Made by a program: the position numbers and the translations under genes
From: CAIWHR01 sp963813415
Lineage (GTDB): Bacteria > Pseudomonadota > Gammaproteobacteria > Burkholderiales > Casimicrobiaceae
Reading direction: 5' to 3'
Assembly: GCA_963813415.1 (NCBI GenBank)
Contig: CAWEYW010000002.1
Location: 62,001-126,000, forward strand
DNA: 64,000 nucleotides
In this document: piece by piece, positions 53,916-63,197 of the stretch
Position numbering within the stretch: position 1 is the first letter of the stretch
Layout: every line of letters begins with the position of its first letter
The notes under the pieces: model-generated
What the model was told of the DNA's origin: nothing
Seen by the model: only the letters and a program-made list of their open reading frames with translations
Database searches by the model: none

Positions 53916-54320
53916 TGGCCGTGATCCTCTGAGGGAAGCGCTGGGCACTTCAATGCAAGTGGCCGCGGGGGATCCTATCCACCACGGCGAAGGCGCGCAT
54001 TATGGGACGATTCGGGGGCGCTGGCTACGGAACGGCCGACGGCGCGCCGCTCGCGACGCACAGTCATCGACAGGTAACGGCGGCCGGGGTTCCGGCGCCG
54101 CCGCGACCACGCGGCTGGCGTCTGACCGTCACGCTCCGGCGGCGGCCCGGGGAGGCCACCGCCTCGCGGTGTGCCGGTGATTCGGCCAACCGCGACGGCA
54201 GGTGCACGGGCCGCGGGGCGCAGCGCCCCTCGGCCTTGTCGCGATCCTGCTCTGGGCCCCGGCCGCGGGCGGCGACCGGCCGCCCAGCTCGGGGGACGCT
54301 CGATGCCGGAGCGGCCTCGG
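53916..54320. other. Spacer between dcd and the decarboxylase gene
   Basis: No supported gene on either strand. On the reverse strand TAGCCA (54022-54027) and CATAAT (53999-54004), 17 bp apart, form a weak candidate promoter for the decarboxylase, about 85 bases before its start. The rest is very GC-rich with several short inverted repeats after the dcd stop. Confidence 0.4.
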
Positions 54321-54884
54321 TCAGATCTTGGGCAGCGTGACGCCCTGCTGGCCCTGGTACTTCCCGCCGCGGTCCTTGTACGACGTCTCGCACACCTCGT
54401 CGGATTCGAAGAAGATCACCTGCGCCACGCCTTCGTTGGCATAGATCTTCGCCGGAAGCGGCGTGGTGTTCGAGAACTCGAGCGTCACGTAGCCTTCCCA
54501 CTCCGGCTCGAAGGGTGTGACGTTGACGATGATCCCGCACCGCGCGTACGTGCTCTTGCCCAGGCAGATCGTCAGCACATTGCGCGGGATGCGGAAGTAC
54601 TCCACGGTGCGCGCGAGCGCGAACGAATTGGGCGGGATGATGCAGAAGTCGCCGATGACGTCCACGAAGGACCTGTCGTCGAAATTCTTCGGGTCGACGA
54701 TCGTGCTGTTGAGGTTGGTGAACAGCTTGAACTCGCTCGAGCAGCGGATATCGTACCCGTAGCTCGACGTGCCGTACGACACGATCCGCTGACCGTTCAC
54801 CTCGCGCACCTGGCCCGGCTCGAACGGCTCGATCATCCCGTGCTCACGGGCCATCCTGCGGATCCAGCGATCGGACTTGATCAT
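54321..54884 (-). CDS. dcd: dCTP deaminase
   Basis: Deaminates dCTP to dUTP for thymidylate synthesis. The 187-residue length is typical. Motifs include MIKSDRWIRRMAREHGMIEP, SYGTSSYGYDIRC, LGKSTYARCGIIVNVTPFEP with the catalytic Glu region (WEGYVTLEFSNTTPLPAKIY) and the C-terminal GGKYQGQQGVTLPKI. It lies in the minus series mrp, acyltransferase, dcd, decarboxylase. Confidence 0.96.
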   Translation of the reverse strand: MIKSDRWIRRMAREHGMIEPFEPGQVREVNGQRIVSYGTSSYGYDIRCSSEFKLFTNLNSTIVDPKNFDDRSFVDVIGDFCIIPPNSFALARTVEYFRIPRNVLTICLGKSTYARCGIIVNVTPFEPEWEGYVTLEFSNTTPLPAKIYANEGVAQVIFFESDEVCETSYKDRGGKYQGQQGVTLPKI

Positions 54885-54912
54885 GCGTCTGCCCTGTGCA
54901 AAGTGGCGGCGA

Positions 54913-56028
54913 TCATACCACCGTGGCCGGGCGGTTCCGCCGCTCTGCCGGACCGGCGAGGCGGTCGCGCAGCACGCGCCGCAGCGGCCGCTCGTAGCAC
55001 CGCCACACCAGCGCGGAAACGGCCACCAGCGCCGCGACGAATACCCAGAACAGCGCGACGGGGTTCATGGTAGTGCTGCTCAGCACCACCCGATACACGA
55101 GCTCGCGCATCGGGTCCTGCAGCATGTACACCGCGTAGCTCATCTCACCAAGCGCCACGAGCGGCCACCACGCCAGCCAGCGCGTCCACGGCGAAGCGTC
55201 GACGCAGAGCGCCGCGATGAAGAGCGCGAACAACGGCGCGAGCAGGCCGTTCGCGGCCGAGAGGAACGCACCCGCCAAGACCACGCCCTCCCCCAGGGCG
55301 ACCAGCGCGACCGCCAGGAGCGCAGAGCTCGCCAGCAGGAGCACGAACGCGGCCCCCGTACGCGGCTCGACGCTCGTGCGCCAGCCGCGCCGCCGCAGCA
55401 CCAGCTGCGCGGCGATGCCGACCAGGAACGAGTTAAGGTGGAGCAGCGGGTCGTAATGCAGCGCGCTGTGCAGCGCCTCGGAGAACTCGGCTTCGAGCGC
55501 CTGCCGCCCGACGTGGTAGCCCACCTGCGACACCAGCCAGACGAAGCCGACGACCAGCAGAGGGCGCCAGATGCCCGGCAGCCGGCGCAAGGCCGGCATG
55601 CAGAGCGGAAAGGCGAGATAGAAGAACGCCTCCGCCGACAGCGACCACCCGGGCGGGTTGCCGGTCATCGCAAATGTCGGCAGCCATGCCTGGATCATGG
55701 TGGCATTGAGCACGAAGGTCGCGAGCGGCTGCGGGCCGTTCTGCGGGCCGCCGAGCGACATCATGAACACGAGCGCGAGGATATAGACGGGGTAGATGCG
55801 GGCGAACCGTGCCGCCCAGTACGCGCGCCGGTCGGCGCGATCCTGCAGGTCCCAGTACACGGCGGCCATGATGAAGCCGGACAGCACGAAGAAGTAGCTC
55901 ACCATGAACGAGCCTTGCCGCAGCAGGTATGCCCACGGTTGGTCGTCGATGAACGGAATCCCGCGGCCGAAGTGCGTGAACACCACCGAGATGGCCGCGA
56001 CGAAACGGGTGAAGGTCAGCTTCTCCAT
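54913..56028 (-). CDS. Acyltransferase-3 family membrane protein
   Basis: A 371-residue protein with about ten helices, of the OafA/NodX acyltransferase family that adds acyl groups to surface polysaccharides or lipids. It starts KLTFTRFVAAISVVFTHFG, with the family His, and has YFFVLSGFIMAAVY, RRAYWAARFARIYPVYILAL, PPGWSLSAEAFFYLAFPLC and the C-terminal MSYAVYMLQDPMRELVY. It lies between mrp and dcd, which I expect to be neighbours in related genomes, so it may be an insertion. The acceptor substrate is unknown. Confidence 0.85.
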   Translation of the reverse strand: MEKLTFTRFVAAISVVFTHFGRGIPFIDDQPWAYLLRQGSFMVSYFFVLSGFIMAAVYWDLQDRADRRAYWAARFARIYPVYILALVFMMSLGGPQNGPQPLATFVLNATMIQAWLPTFAMTGNPPGWSLSAEAFFYLAFPLCMPALRRLPGIWRPLLVVGFVWLVSQVGYHVGRQALEAEFSEALHSALHYDPLLHLNSFLVGIAAQLVLRRRGWRTSVEPRTGAAFVLLLASSALLAVALVALGEGVVLAGAFLSAANGLLAPLFALFIAALCVDASPWTRWLAWWPLVALGEMSYAVYMLQDPMRELVYRVVLSSTTMNPVALFWVFVAALVAVSALVWRCYERPLRRVLRDRLAGPAERRNRPATVV

Positions 56029-56081
56029 CGTCGCCGCGACCGGTGCGTGCTCCGGCGCGAACTGCCGCCGGGCAGCGACGC

Positions 56082-57170
56082 TTAGGTGTTCTGGACCTTG
56101 ATGCTCGGGAACCTGGCGGAAAAGTCTTCCGCCTTCTGCGCCACGAACACGGCCGTCCGGCGGGCGATGTCGCGATAGATGCCGGCGATCTTGCCGTCAG
56201 GGTCGGCGACCACCGTCGGGCGGCCGGAATCCGCCTGCTCGCGGATGCGGATGTCGAGCGGCAGGCCGCCGAGGAAGGGGACCTTGTAGTCTTCGCACAT
56301 GCGCTTGGCGCCGCCTTCGCCGAAGATCGCCTCCGCGTGGCCGCAGTTGGAACACACGTGCATGCTCATGTTCTCGACGATGCCGACGATCGGCACGCCG
56401 ACTTTCTCGAACATCTTGAGGCCCTTGCGCGCGTCGAGCAGCGCGATGTCCTGCGGCGTGGTGACGATGACCGCCCCGGTGACGGGAACCTTCTGCGACA
56501 GCGTGAGCTGGATGTCTCCGGTGCCGGGCGGCATGTCGACGACCAGGTAATCGAGGTCGCGCCAGTTGGTGTCCTTCAGGAGTTGCTCCAGCGCCTGCGT
56601 CACCATGGGCCCGCGCCAGACCATCGGGGTATCGACGTCGATGAGGAAGCCGATCGACATGGCCTGGACGCCGTAGGCCTCCAGCGGCTCGAGCGTCTTG
56701 CCGTCCTTCGACTCGGGGCGCCCGGCAATGCCGAGCATGGTCGGTTGCGACGGGCCGTAGATGTCGGCGTCGAGTACGCCGACGGTCGCGCCCTCTGCGG
56801 CGAGGGCCAGCGCGAGGTTCACCGCGGTGGTCGACTTGCCCACGCCGCCCTTTCCCGACGCGACGGCGATGATGTTCTTGACCCCGGGAATCAGCTTCAC
56901 GCCGCGCTGCACGGCATGGGAGGCGATCTTCTGCGTCAGGTTGACGGTGACGCGGCCGACGTCCGGCAACGCGGCAATGCCGTCGGTCACCATCCGCCGG
57001 AGCGAATCCATCTGCGATTTCGCGGGATACCCGAGCTGCACGTCGACGGTGACGTCGCGACCCTGGATGGTGATCTTGCGCAGCTCCTTGCCGGTGACGA
57101 AATCCTTGCCGGTATTGGGATCGATGAGCGTGCGCAGGCGGGCCTGGACGTCGGCTTCGGTGATGGGCAT
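56082..57170 (-). CDS. apbC: Mrp/ApbC-type iron-sulfur carrier ATPase
   Basis: Cytosolic P-loop protein that carries and delivers Fe-S clusters. The 362 residues comprise an N-terminal MIP18-like domain (about 1-90), the deviant Walker A ASGKGGVGKST near 104-114, VDMPPGTGDIQL, and the CxxC cluster ligand motif HVCSNCGHAE. It is divergent from metG, with a 130-bp spacer, and heads the minus series to dcd. Confidence 0.93.
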   Translation of the reverse strand: MPITEADVQARLRTLIDPNTGKDFVTGKELRKITIQGRDVTVDVQLGYPAKSQMDSLRRMVTDGIAALPDVGRVTVNLTQKIASHAVQRGVKLIPGVKNIIAVASGKGGVGKSTTAVNLALALAAEGATVGVLDADIYGPSQPTMLGIAGRPESKDGKTLEPLEAYGVQAMSIGFLIDVDTPMVWRGPMVTQALEQLLKDTNWRDLDYLVVDMPPGTGDIQLTLSQKVPVTGAVIVTTPQDIALLDARKGLKMFEKVGVPIVGIVENMSMHVCSNCGHAEAIFGEGGAKRMCEDYKVPFLGGLPLDIRIREQADSGRPTVVADPDGKIAGIYRDIARRTAVFVAQKAEDFSARFPSIKVQNT

Positions 57171-57263
57171 TCGAGACTCCGTGTCGCCGGGGAAAACCGG
57201 GGGGAAAACCGGATGATCTTACCAAACGCCGGCGCCGGCGCCGGGTTGCGCATCTCGATTTGC

Positions 57264-57269
57264 TAGAAT
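57264..57269 (+). promoter_or_regulatory. Extended -10 promoter element of metG
   Basis: TGCTAGAAT (57261-57269) forms an extended -10 element with TAGAAT at 57264-57269. No good -35 box is seen at 16-18 bp, as is common for extended -10 promoters. Initiation would be near 57276, about 25 bases before the metG start. A GCCGGC-repeat hairpin lies just upstream. Confidence 0.5.
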
Positions 57270-57300
57270 TCCACTTTCGCACCCGCCCCGCACCGAAGCA

Positions 57301-59502
57301 ATGCCGCCTGCAGTGAACGGCCGCCAGCTGTTCGTCACCACGGCGCTACCCTACGCCAACGGCCCGTTCCACATCGGGCACATCATGGAGTACATCCAGG
57401 CGGACATCTGGGTGCGATTCCAGCGCATGCAGGGCAGCACGGTGCATTTCGTGTGCGCCGACGACGCGCATGGCGCGCCGATCATGCTCAAGGCCGAGGC
57501 CGAAGGCATCACGCCGCAGGAGCTCGTGGGGCGCATCGCGGCGACTCGCCCGAAGCACCTCGCCGGCTTTCGGATCAGCTTCGACCACTGGCACTCGACC
57601 GACTCGCCGGAGAACGTGGAGCTGTCGCAGGACATCTACCGGCGCCTGCGTGATCGCACGCCGTCGCTCATCACCACGCGTACGGTCGAGCAGTTCTTCG
57701 ACCCGGTGAAGTCGATGTTCCTGCCGGACCGCTACATCAAGGGCGAATGCCCGAAATGCGGCGCCAAGGACCAGTACGGCGATTCCTGCGAGGTGTGCGG
57801 CGCCGTCTACGCACCGACCGATCTCATCCGACCGTACTCGACCCTGTCGGGCGCGACGCCGGTGCGCAAGTCGTCCGAGCACTTCTTCTTCAGGCTGTCC
57901 GATCCCGCGTGTGTCGCTTTCCTGCGGGAATGGACGCAGGCACCGGGTCGTCTCCAGGGCGAGGTCGCCAACAAGGCGCTCGAATGGCTGGGCGAGACGG
58001 CCGGTGCGGGCGCCGGCGCCGACCTGACGTCGGGCCTCGCCGACTGGGACATCTCGCGCGACGCACCCTACTTCGGCATTCCAATTCCCGACGCGCCGGG
58101 GAAGTACTTCTACGTGTGGCTCGACGCGCCCATCGGGTACCTGGCGAGCCTCAAGGCGCATCTCGCGCAGCAGGGCAGCGATTTCCGCACGTTCCTCGCG
58201 CAACCGGATGTCGAGCAGTACCACTTCATCGGCAAGGACATCGTCTATTTCCACACGCTGTTCTGGCCGGCGATGCTGCGCTTCGCCGGCACGCCCTATC
58301 GCGTGCCGGACAACATCTTCGTGCATGGCTTCATCACCTTCTCCGGCGAGAAGATGTCGAAGTCGCGCGGCACCGGCGTCAGTCCCGAGCTCTATCTGGA
58401 CATGGGGCTCAACCCCGACTGGCTGCGCTACTACATCGCGGCGAAGCTCAACGCACGCGTCGAGGACGTGGACTTCAATCCCGACGATTTCGTCAGCCGG
58501 GTGAACAGCGACCTGATCGGCAAGTACGTGAACATCGCGAGCCGCGCGGCGACCTTCATCACCAGGTACTTCGACGGGAAGCTGTCGCTGCGGCCACCGG
58601 ATGTCGGTCACGTGAAGGAGCGAGTCGGTTCCACGATGCTCGCCTGGAGCGCCAAGGAACTCATCGCGGAAGCCTACGAGGCCCGGGAATTCGGCCGAGT
58701 CGTGCGCGAGATCATGCGTCTCGCCGATCGCATCAACGAGCGATTCGATCAGGCCAGGCCGTGGGAGCTCGCCAAGGATCCCGGCGCGCGCGCGCACTTG
58801 CACGAGGTGTGCAGCGACGCCCTCAATGCCTTTCGCGCGCTTACCTACTACCTCGCACCGATACTGCCGCGCACCGCGGAAGACGCCGCCGCCATGTTCG
58901 GCATTGCGGCGCCGCTCCGATGGGGCGACGTGGAACGCGTCGCCGAACGGATCACCCCCTACAAGCACCTCATGACACGCATCGACCCCAAGCAGATCGA
59001 GTCCCTCGTCGAGGGACCGCGCGGCGCCGCGTCCGCAGCGAACAATGCCGATGGGCCAGACACCGGCCCGGCGAAGGTGCACGGCGACAAGCTCGCCGAC
59101 GCGGTGGCCAAGGCAGCTGGCGCGGCGCGGGACACCGGAGAATCGGCCGCGCCCGCGACTGTGGCTGGCAGTCCGCCGATCGGCATCGATGATTTCGCCA
59201 AGGTCGATCTGCGCATCGCGCGCATCGTCGCTGCGGAGCACGTCGATGGCGCCGACAAGCTGCTGCGGCTCACGCTGGATGTCGGGCCGCTGGGCACACG
59301 CACCGTTTTCGCGGGCATCAAGTCCGCGTATAGGCCGGAGGATCTCGTCGGGCGTCTCACCCCGATGGTCGCGAATCTCGCGCCGCGAAAGATGAAGTTC
59401 GGGCTGTCCGAGGGCATGGTTCTCGCCGCGTCCGGCGACGCACCCGGCATCTACCTCCTCGCTCCGGACAGCGGCGCGCAGCCGGGGATGCGCATCAAGT
59501 GA
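57301..59502 (+). CDS. metG: Methionyl-tRNA synthetase
   Basis: Charges tRNA-Met. The 733-residue protein has the class I motif in YANGPFHIGHIMEYIQADIW, the zinc knuckle CPKCGAKDQYGDSCEVCG near 145-165, and KMSKSRGTGV near 350. The C-terminal tRNA-binding (Trbp111-like) domain, about 625-733, includes DFAKVDLRIARIVAAEHVDG and PRKMKFGLSEGM. A low-complexity Ala/Gly linker near 575-620 joins the domains. The ATG 57301 start is supported by the extended -10 promoter upstream. Confidence 0.96.
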   Translation: MPPAVNGRQLFVTTALPYANGPFHIGHIMEYIQADIWVRFQRMQGSTVHFVCADDAHGAPIMLKAEAEGITPQELVGRIAATRPKHLAGFRISFDHWHSTDSPENVELSQDIYRRLRDRTPSLITTRTVEQFFDPVKSMFLPDRYIKGECPKCGAKDQYGDSCEVCGAVYAPTDLIRPYSTLSGATPVRKSSEHFFFRLSDPACVAFLREWTQAPGRLQGEVANKALEWLGETAGAGAGADLTSGLADWDISRDAPYFGIPIPDAPGKYFYVWLDAPIGYLASLKAHLAQQGSDFRTFLAQPDVEQYHFIGKDIVYFHTLFWPAMLRFAGTPYRVPDNIFVHGFITFSGEKMSKSRGTGVSPELYLDMGLNPDWLRYYIAAKLNARVEDVDFNPDDFVSRVNSDLIGKYVNIASRAATFITRYFDGKLSLRPPDVGHVKERVGSTMLAWSAKELIAEAYEAREFGRVVREIMRLADRINERFDQARPWELAKDPGARAHLHEVCSDALNAFRALTYYLAPILPRTAEDAAAMFGIAAPLRWGDVERVAERITPYKHLMTRIDPKQIESLVEGPRGAASAANNADGPDTGPAKVHGDKLADAVAKAAGAARDTGESAAPATVAGSPPIGIDDFAKVDLRIARIVAAEHVDGADKLLRLTLDVGPLGTRTVFAGIKSAYRPEDLVGRLTPMVANLAPRKMKFGLSEGMVLAASGDAPGIYLLAPDSGAQPGMRIK

Positions 59503-59584
59503 ACACCCCGGGTGGACGCGTCTCGCGCCGCCGCACATTTCCGCATCACACTTTCCGGAGAACGCCCTCTCCGCGCCTTCGGCC

Positions 59585-61585
59585 GTGAGCGGCAGCGAGC
59601 TGGTGCTGACCCTTGCAGCCGTCGTCGGCTGGCTCGCGATCGGGACGCTTGGTCTGTTTCGGCCACGCGACCTGCGCTTCATCAGCCACGGCCTGTTCCC
59701 GGCCGGCGCGATCGTCGGGATCCTGCTGGCACTCGGCGCCATCGGAGCCATCGGCCATCCGCCGCAGGTGCGCGTGCTCGGCCTCGGTCTGCCCGACCTG
59801 CCCTTTCACGTGCGCCTCGACTCGCTGTCGGCGTTCTTCCTGCTCCTGCTTGGCAGTGCGAGCGCGGCAATCTCGATATTCTCGTCGGGCTACTTCCGCT
59901 CCAGCGAAGGCACGGCGCCCGGAACCATCTGCTTCCAGTACCACGCGTTCCTCGCCGCGATGGCGCTGGTGCTCATCGCCGATGACGCGTACCTGTTCAT
60001 GGTCGCGTGGGAGACGATGGCGCTCGCCTCGTTCTTTCTCGTCGCCACCGAGCACCGCATCCCCGAGATCCGCCACGCCGCGTTCCTGTATCTGCTGATC
60101 GCGCACATCGGTGCGATCGGCATCCTGCTCTGCTTCGGCGTGCTGCAGGGTGGCCACGGCGATTACACCTTCGCGGCGATGCGCGCCGTCAAGCTGCAGG
60201 GCGCGTGGCCCACGGCGGCCTTCCTGCTCGCGCTGTTCGGATTCGGCGCCAAGGCAGGATTGCTGCCGCTCCATGTCTGGCTGCCGGAAGCGCACCCTGC
60301 AGCACCATCGCCCGTTTCAGCGCTCATGAGCGGCGTGATGCTGAAGACGGCGATCTACGGTCTGCTCCGCGTGACCTTCGATCTCCTTGGCGTGCAAATG
60401 TGGTGGTGGGGAGTGCTGGCGCTGGCGCTCGGGCTGCTGACCGCGCTCTACGGGGTCATCTTCGCCTGCGTGCAGACCGACATGAAGCGTTTGCTCGCTT
60501 ACTCGTCGATCGAGAACATCGGCATCCTCGTCGCAGGCATCGGTCTCGCGTTGCTGTTCAAGGCCTACGGCAAGAACCTGCTGGCCGCCGTTGCCATGAC
60601 GGCCGTGCTCTATCACGCCCTCAACCACGCCTTCTTCAAGAGCCTGCTGTTCCTCGCCACGGGCTCCGTGCTGCACGCCACCCGCGAGCGCAGCCTCGGC
60701 AAGCTTGGCGGATTGATCCACCGCATGCCGTGGGTTGCCTGGCTCGCGCTGGTCGGAACGCTGGCCATCGCCGGCCTGCCGCCGCTCAACGGCTTCGTCT
60801 CCGAGTGGCTGCTGCTGCAGGCGTTCCTTTTCACGCCGGAGCTGCCGCAGTCGTTCGTGAACATGCTGGTGCCGGTCGCGGCCGGTGCGCTGGCGCTCGC
60901 CGCCGCGCTGGCCGGGTACGTGATGGTGAAGTTCTACGGCGTGGTGTTCCTGGGTCGGCCACGCGAAGCCAATCTCGCGTATGCGCACGATGCCGGACCG
61001 TTCGAGCGCGTCGGCCTCGCCTATCTCGCCCTGGGATGTGTCGTCCTTGGATTGTTCCCGACCACCGTGATACGTCTCATCGACCCGGTCAACGTGCTGC
61101 TGGTCGGCGCCGGCGCGCTGCGCGAAGGCAGCAGCAGCTGGCTCATGCTCGCCCCGATCAACCCTGACCGCGCGAGCTACAGCCCGATCGTCGTGCTGCT
61201 GGTCATTGCCGTCACGGTGCTCCTCACGGTGCAGGTCGTGCACCGCTTCTATCACGGCCGGGTGCGGCGCGCGCCGGCCTGGGATTGCGGCCTCCCGGGC
61301 CAGACCTCGCGCATGCAGGACACCGCCGAGGGTTTCGGCCAGCCGATCCGGCAGGTGTTCGAGCCGTTCTTCAGCATGGAGCGGCACCTGCCGAGTCCGT
61401 TCGATCGCGAGCCGCATTACTTGGTGAAGGTCGAGGACCGGTTCTGGCATCGCCTGTACCTTCCCGTGGCGGCGTTGGCCGAGGTCACCGCGCGCTTCGT
61501 CGGGCGGATCCAGCAGGGGCGGATCTCGGTGTACCTCGTCTACAGCTTCGTCACCCTGCTCGCGCTGCTGGCGTTCGTGCGATGA
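59585..61585 (+). CDS. hyfB: HyfB-like antiporter subunit of a group 4 hydrogenase-type complex
   Basis: A 666-residue Mrp/NuoL-type proton-translocating membrane subunit with about 16 helices. Conserved segments are MVAWETMALASFFLVATEH, LPLHVWLPEAHPAAPSPVSA, LAYSSIENIGILVAGIG, HALNHAFFKSLLFLATGS and GLPPLNGFVSEWLLLQAF, which match hydrogenase-4 subunit B and formate hydrogenlyase subunit 3. The C-terminus has the extra WDCGLPGQTSRMQDTAEGF typical of this group. The start is GTG 59585; its ribosome site is weak. Its stop overlaps the hyfC start (ATGA). Confidence 0.88.
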   Translation: MSGSELVLTLAAVVGWLAIGTLGLFRPRDLRFISHGLFPAGAIVGILLALGAIGAIGHPPQVRVLGLGLPDLPFHVRLDSLSAFFLLLLGSASAAISIFSSGYFRSSEGTAPGTICFQYHAFLAAMALVLIADDAYLFMVAWETMALASFFLVATEHRIPEIRHAAFLYLLIAHIGAIGILLCFGVLQGGHGDYTFAAMRAVKLQGAWPTAAFLLALFGFGAKAGLLPLHVWLPEAHPAAPSPVSALMSGVMLKTAIYGLLRVTFDLLGVQMWWWGVLALALGLLTALYGVIFACVQTDMKRLLAYSSIENIGILVAGIGLALLFKAYGKNLLAAVAMTAVLYHALNHAFFKSLLFLATGSVLHATRERSLGKLGGLIHRMPWVAWLALVGTLAIAGLPPLNGFVSEWLLLQAFLFTPELPQSFVNMLVPVAAGALALAAALAGYVMVKFYGVVFLGRPREANLAYAHDAGPFERVGLAYLALGCVVLGLFPTTVIRLIDPVNVLLVGAGALREGSSSWLMLAPINPDRASYSPIVVLLVIAVTVLLTVQVVHRFYHGRVRRAPAWDCGLPGQTSRMQDTAEGFGQPIRQVFEPFFSMERHLPSPFDREPHYLVKVEDRFWHRLYLPVAALAEVTARFVGRIQQGRISVYLVYSFVTLLALLAFVR

Positions 61586-62529
61586 CCTTCGGCGGCTTTC
61601 TTTCGCAACTGCTGCAGGTGGCGATCGCGCTGGCCCTCGCACCGTTGCTGGTGGGCTGGGTGAACCAGTGCCGCGCGTGGCTGCAGAACAAGTCGGCGCC
61701 CTCCCTGCTGCTCCCGTATCGCACCATCCGCAAGCTCTTCATGAAGGATGCGGTGGTCGCCGAGACTGCCTCGCCGATCTTTCGCGTGAGTCCCTACATC
61801 GTTTTCGGCGCCATGTGCTGCGCGGCCGCCATCGTGCCATCGCTCGCCACGGACCTGCCGTTCGGGAGCGCAGCCGATACGATCGCGCTGGTTGGCCTGT
61901 TCGCGCTGGCGCGCGTCTTCATCGCCCTGGCGGCGATGGACATCGGCACCGCCTTCGGCTCGCTCGGCGCGCGACGCGAGATGTTCGTCGGCTTTCTCGC
62001 CGAGCCCGCGCTGCTCATGGTGCTGTTCACCGCGTCGCTCATTTCCGGCAGCACCTCCCTGCCGACGATCGTCGACACCCTTGCGCACCGGGAATTCGCG
62101 ATCTATCCGAGCCTCGCCTTCGCCGGGGTGGCGTTCGCGATGGTTTCGCTCGCCGAGAACGCGCGCATCCCCATCGACAACCCGTCGACGCACCTCGAGC
62201 TGACGATGATCCACGAAGCGATGGTGCTCGAGTACTCGGCGCGGCACCTGGCACTCATCGAATGGGCGTCGGCGTTGAAACTATTCAACTACTCCTGCAT
62301 CGGGCTCGCCATCTTCGTGCCGTTCGGCATCGCCCCCGGCGGTGACTGGCTGGGTGTGCTGGGGGCCGCGCCGGCCCTGATCGGCAAGCTGGCCGTGGGC
62401 GGTTTCGGCCTGGCGTTGATCGAAACGCTGTCCGCCAAAATGCGCATCTTCCGTGCGCCGGAGTTCCTGGGAACGGCCTTCCTCCTCGCCGTTCTCGCGA
62501 TGCTCGTCAAGCTGCTCCTGGGCACATGA
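61582..62529 (+). CDS. hyfC: HyfC-like (NuoH-type) membrane subunit
   Basis: A 315-residue membrane protein with eight helices, homologous in type to NuoH and HycD/HyfC, which connects the peripheral arm to the proton channels. Landmarks are QNKSAPSLLLPYRTIRKLFM, the acidic motif ENARIPIDNPSTHLELTMIH, HEAMVLEYSARHLALIEWA and the C-terminal SAKMRIFRAPEFLG. Start and stop overlap its neighbours by four bases. Confidence 0.92.
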   Translation: MTFGGFLSQLLQVAIALALAPLLVGWVNQCRAWLQNKSAPSLLLPYRTIRKLFMKDAVVAETASPIFRVSPYIVFGAMCCAAAIVPSLATDLPFGSAADTIALVGLFALARVFIALAAMDIGTAFGSLGARREMFVGFLAEPALLMVLFTASLISGSTSLPTIVDTLAHREFAIYPSLAFAGVAFAMVSLAENARIPIDNPSTHLELTMIHEAMVLEYSARHLALIEWASALKLFNYSCIGLAIFVPFGIAPGGDWLGVLGAAPALIGKLAVGGFGLALIETLSAKMRIFRAPEFLGTAFLLAVLAMLVKLLLGT

Positions 62530-63197
62530 CCACCCTCCCGCTGTACGCCCAGCTCATCAACCTGCTCGCCGCGCTGCTCCTGCTGCTGGCGTTCGCCATG
62601 CTGGCGCAGCGTCGCGTGCTGTCGCTGGTGAACCTGTTCGGCATGCAGGGGCTGGCGCTCGCCATATCGACGGCCGTGGTGGCGTGGGGCACCCACCAGC
62701 CGCATCTCTATGCTTCCGCAGGACTCACTTTCGCCCTGAAGGTGATGCTGTTGCCATGGCTGCTGCACCGCCTGATCCGCCGTCTCGACGTGCGGTGGGA
62801 CGTCGAGGGGCTCATCAACATTCCGACCACGATGCTGATCGGCATCGTGCTGGTCGTGTTTTCGTTCAACCTCGCCGTGCCGATCTCCCAGCTGGCGAGC
62901 ACGGTCACGCGCGCCACGCTCGGCATCGCGATGGCCTCGGTGATGCTCTCTTTCCTGATGATGATCACCCGGCGCAAGGCGATCCCGCAGGTCATCGGCT
63001 TCCTGTCGATGGAGAACGGCCTCTTCTTTGCCGCGACCAGCGCCACCTATGGCATGCCGATGGTGGTCGAGCTCGGCATCGCGCTCGACGTCCTGGTCGG
63101 CATGCTCATCCTGGGCGTGTTCTTCTTCCAGATCCGCGAGCAGTTCGACAGCCTCGACCTGAAGCACCTCGAGACGCTCAAGGAATCCGAGCAATGA
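62526..63197 (+). CDS. hyfE: HyfE-like membrane subunit
   Basis: A 223-residue protein with six or seven helices, similar in type to HyfE with a NuoK-like C-terminal half (GMPMVVELGIALDVLVGMLI). The C-terminal tail REQFDSLDLKHLETLKESE is cytosolic. It overlaps hyfC and hyfF by four bases on either side, so the operon is tightly coupled. Confidence 0.85.
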   Translation: MTTLPLYAQLINLLAALLLLLAFAMLAQRRVLSLVNLFGMQGLALAISTAVVAWGTHQPHLYASAGLTFALKVMLLPWLLHRLIRRLDVRWDVEGLINIPTTMLIGIVLVVFSFNLAVPISQLASTVTRATLGIAMASVMLSFLMMITRRKAIPQVIGFLSMENGLFFAATSATYGMPMVVELGIALDVLVGMLILGVFFFQIREQFDSLDLKHLETLKESEQ

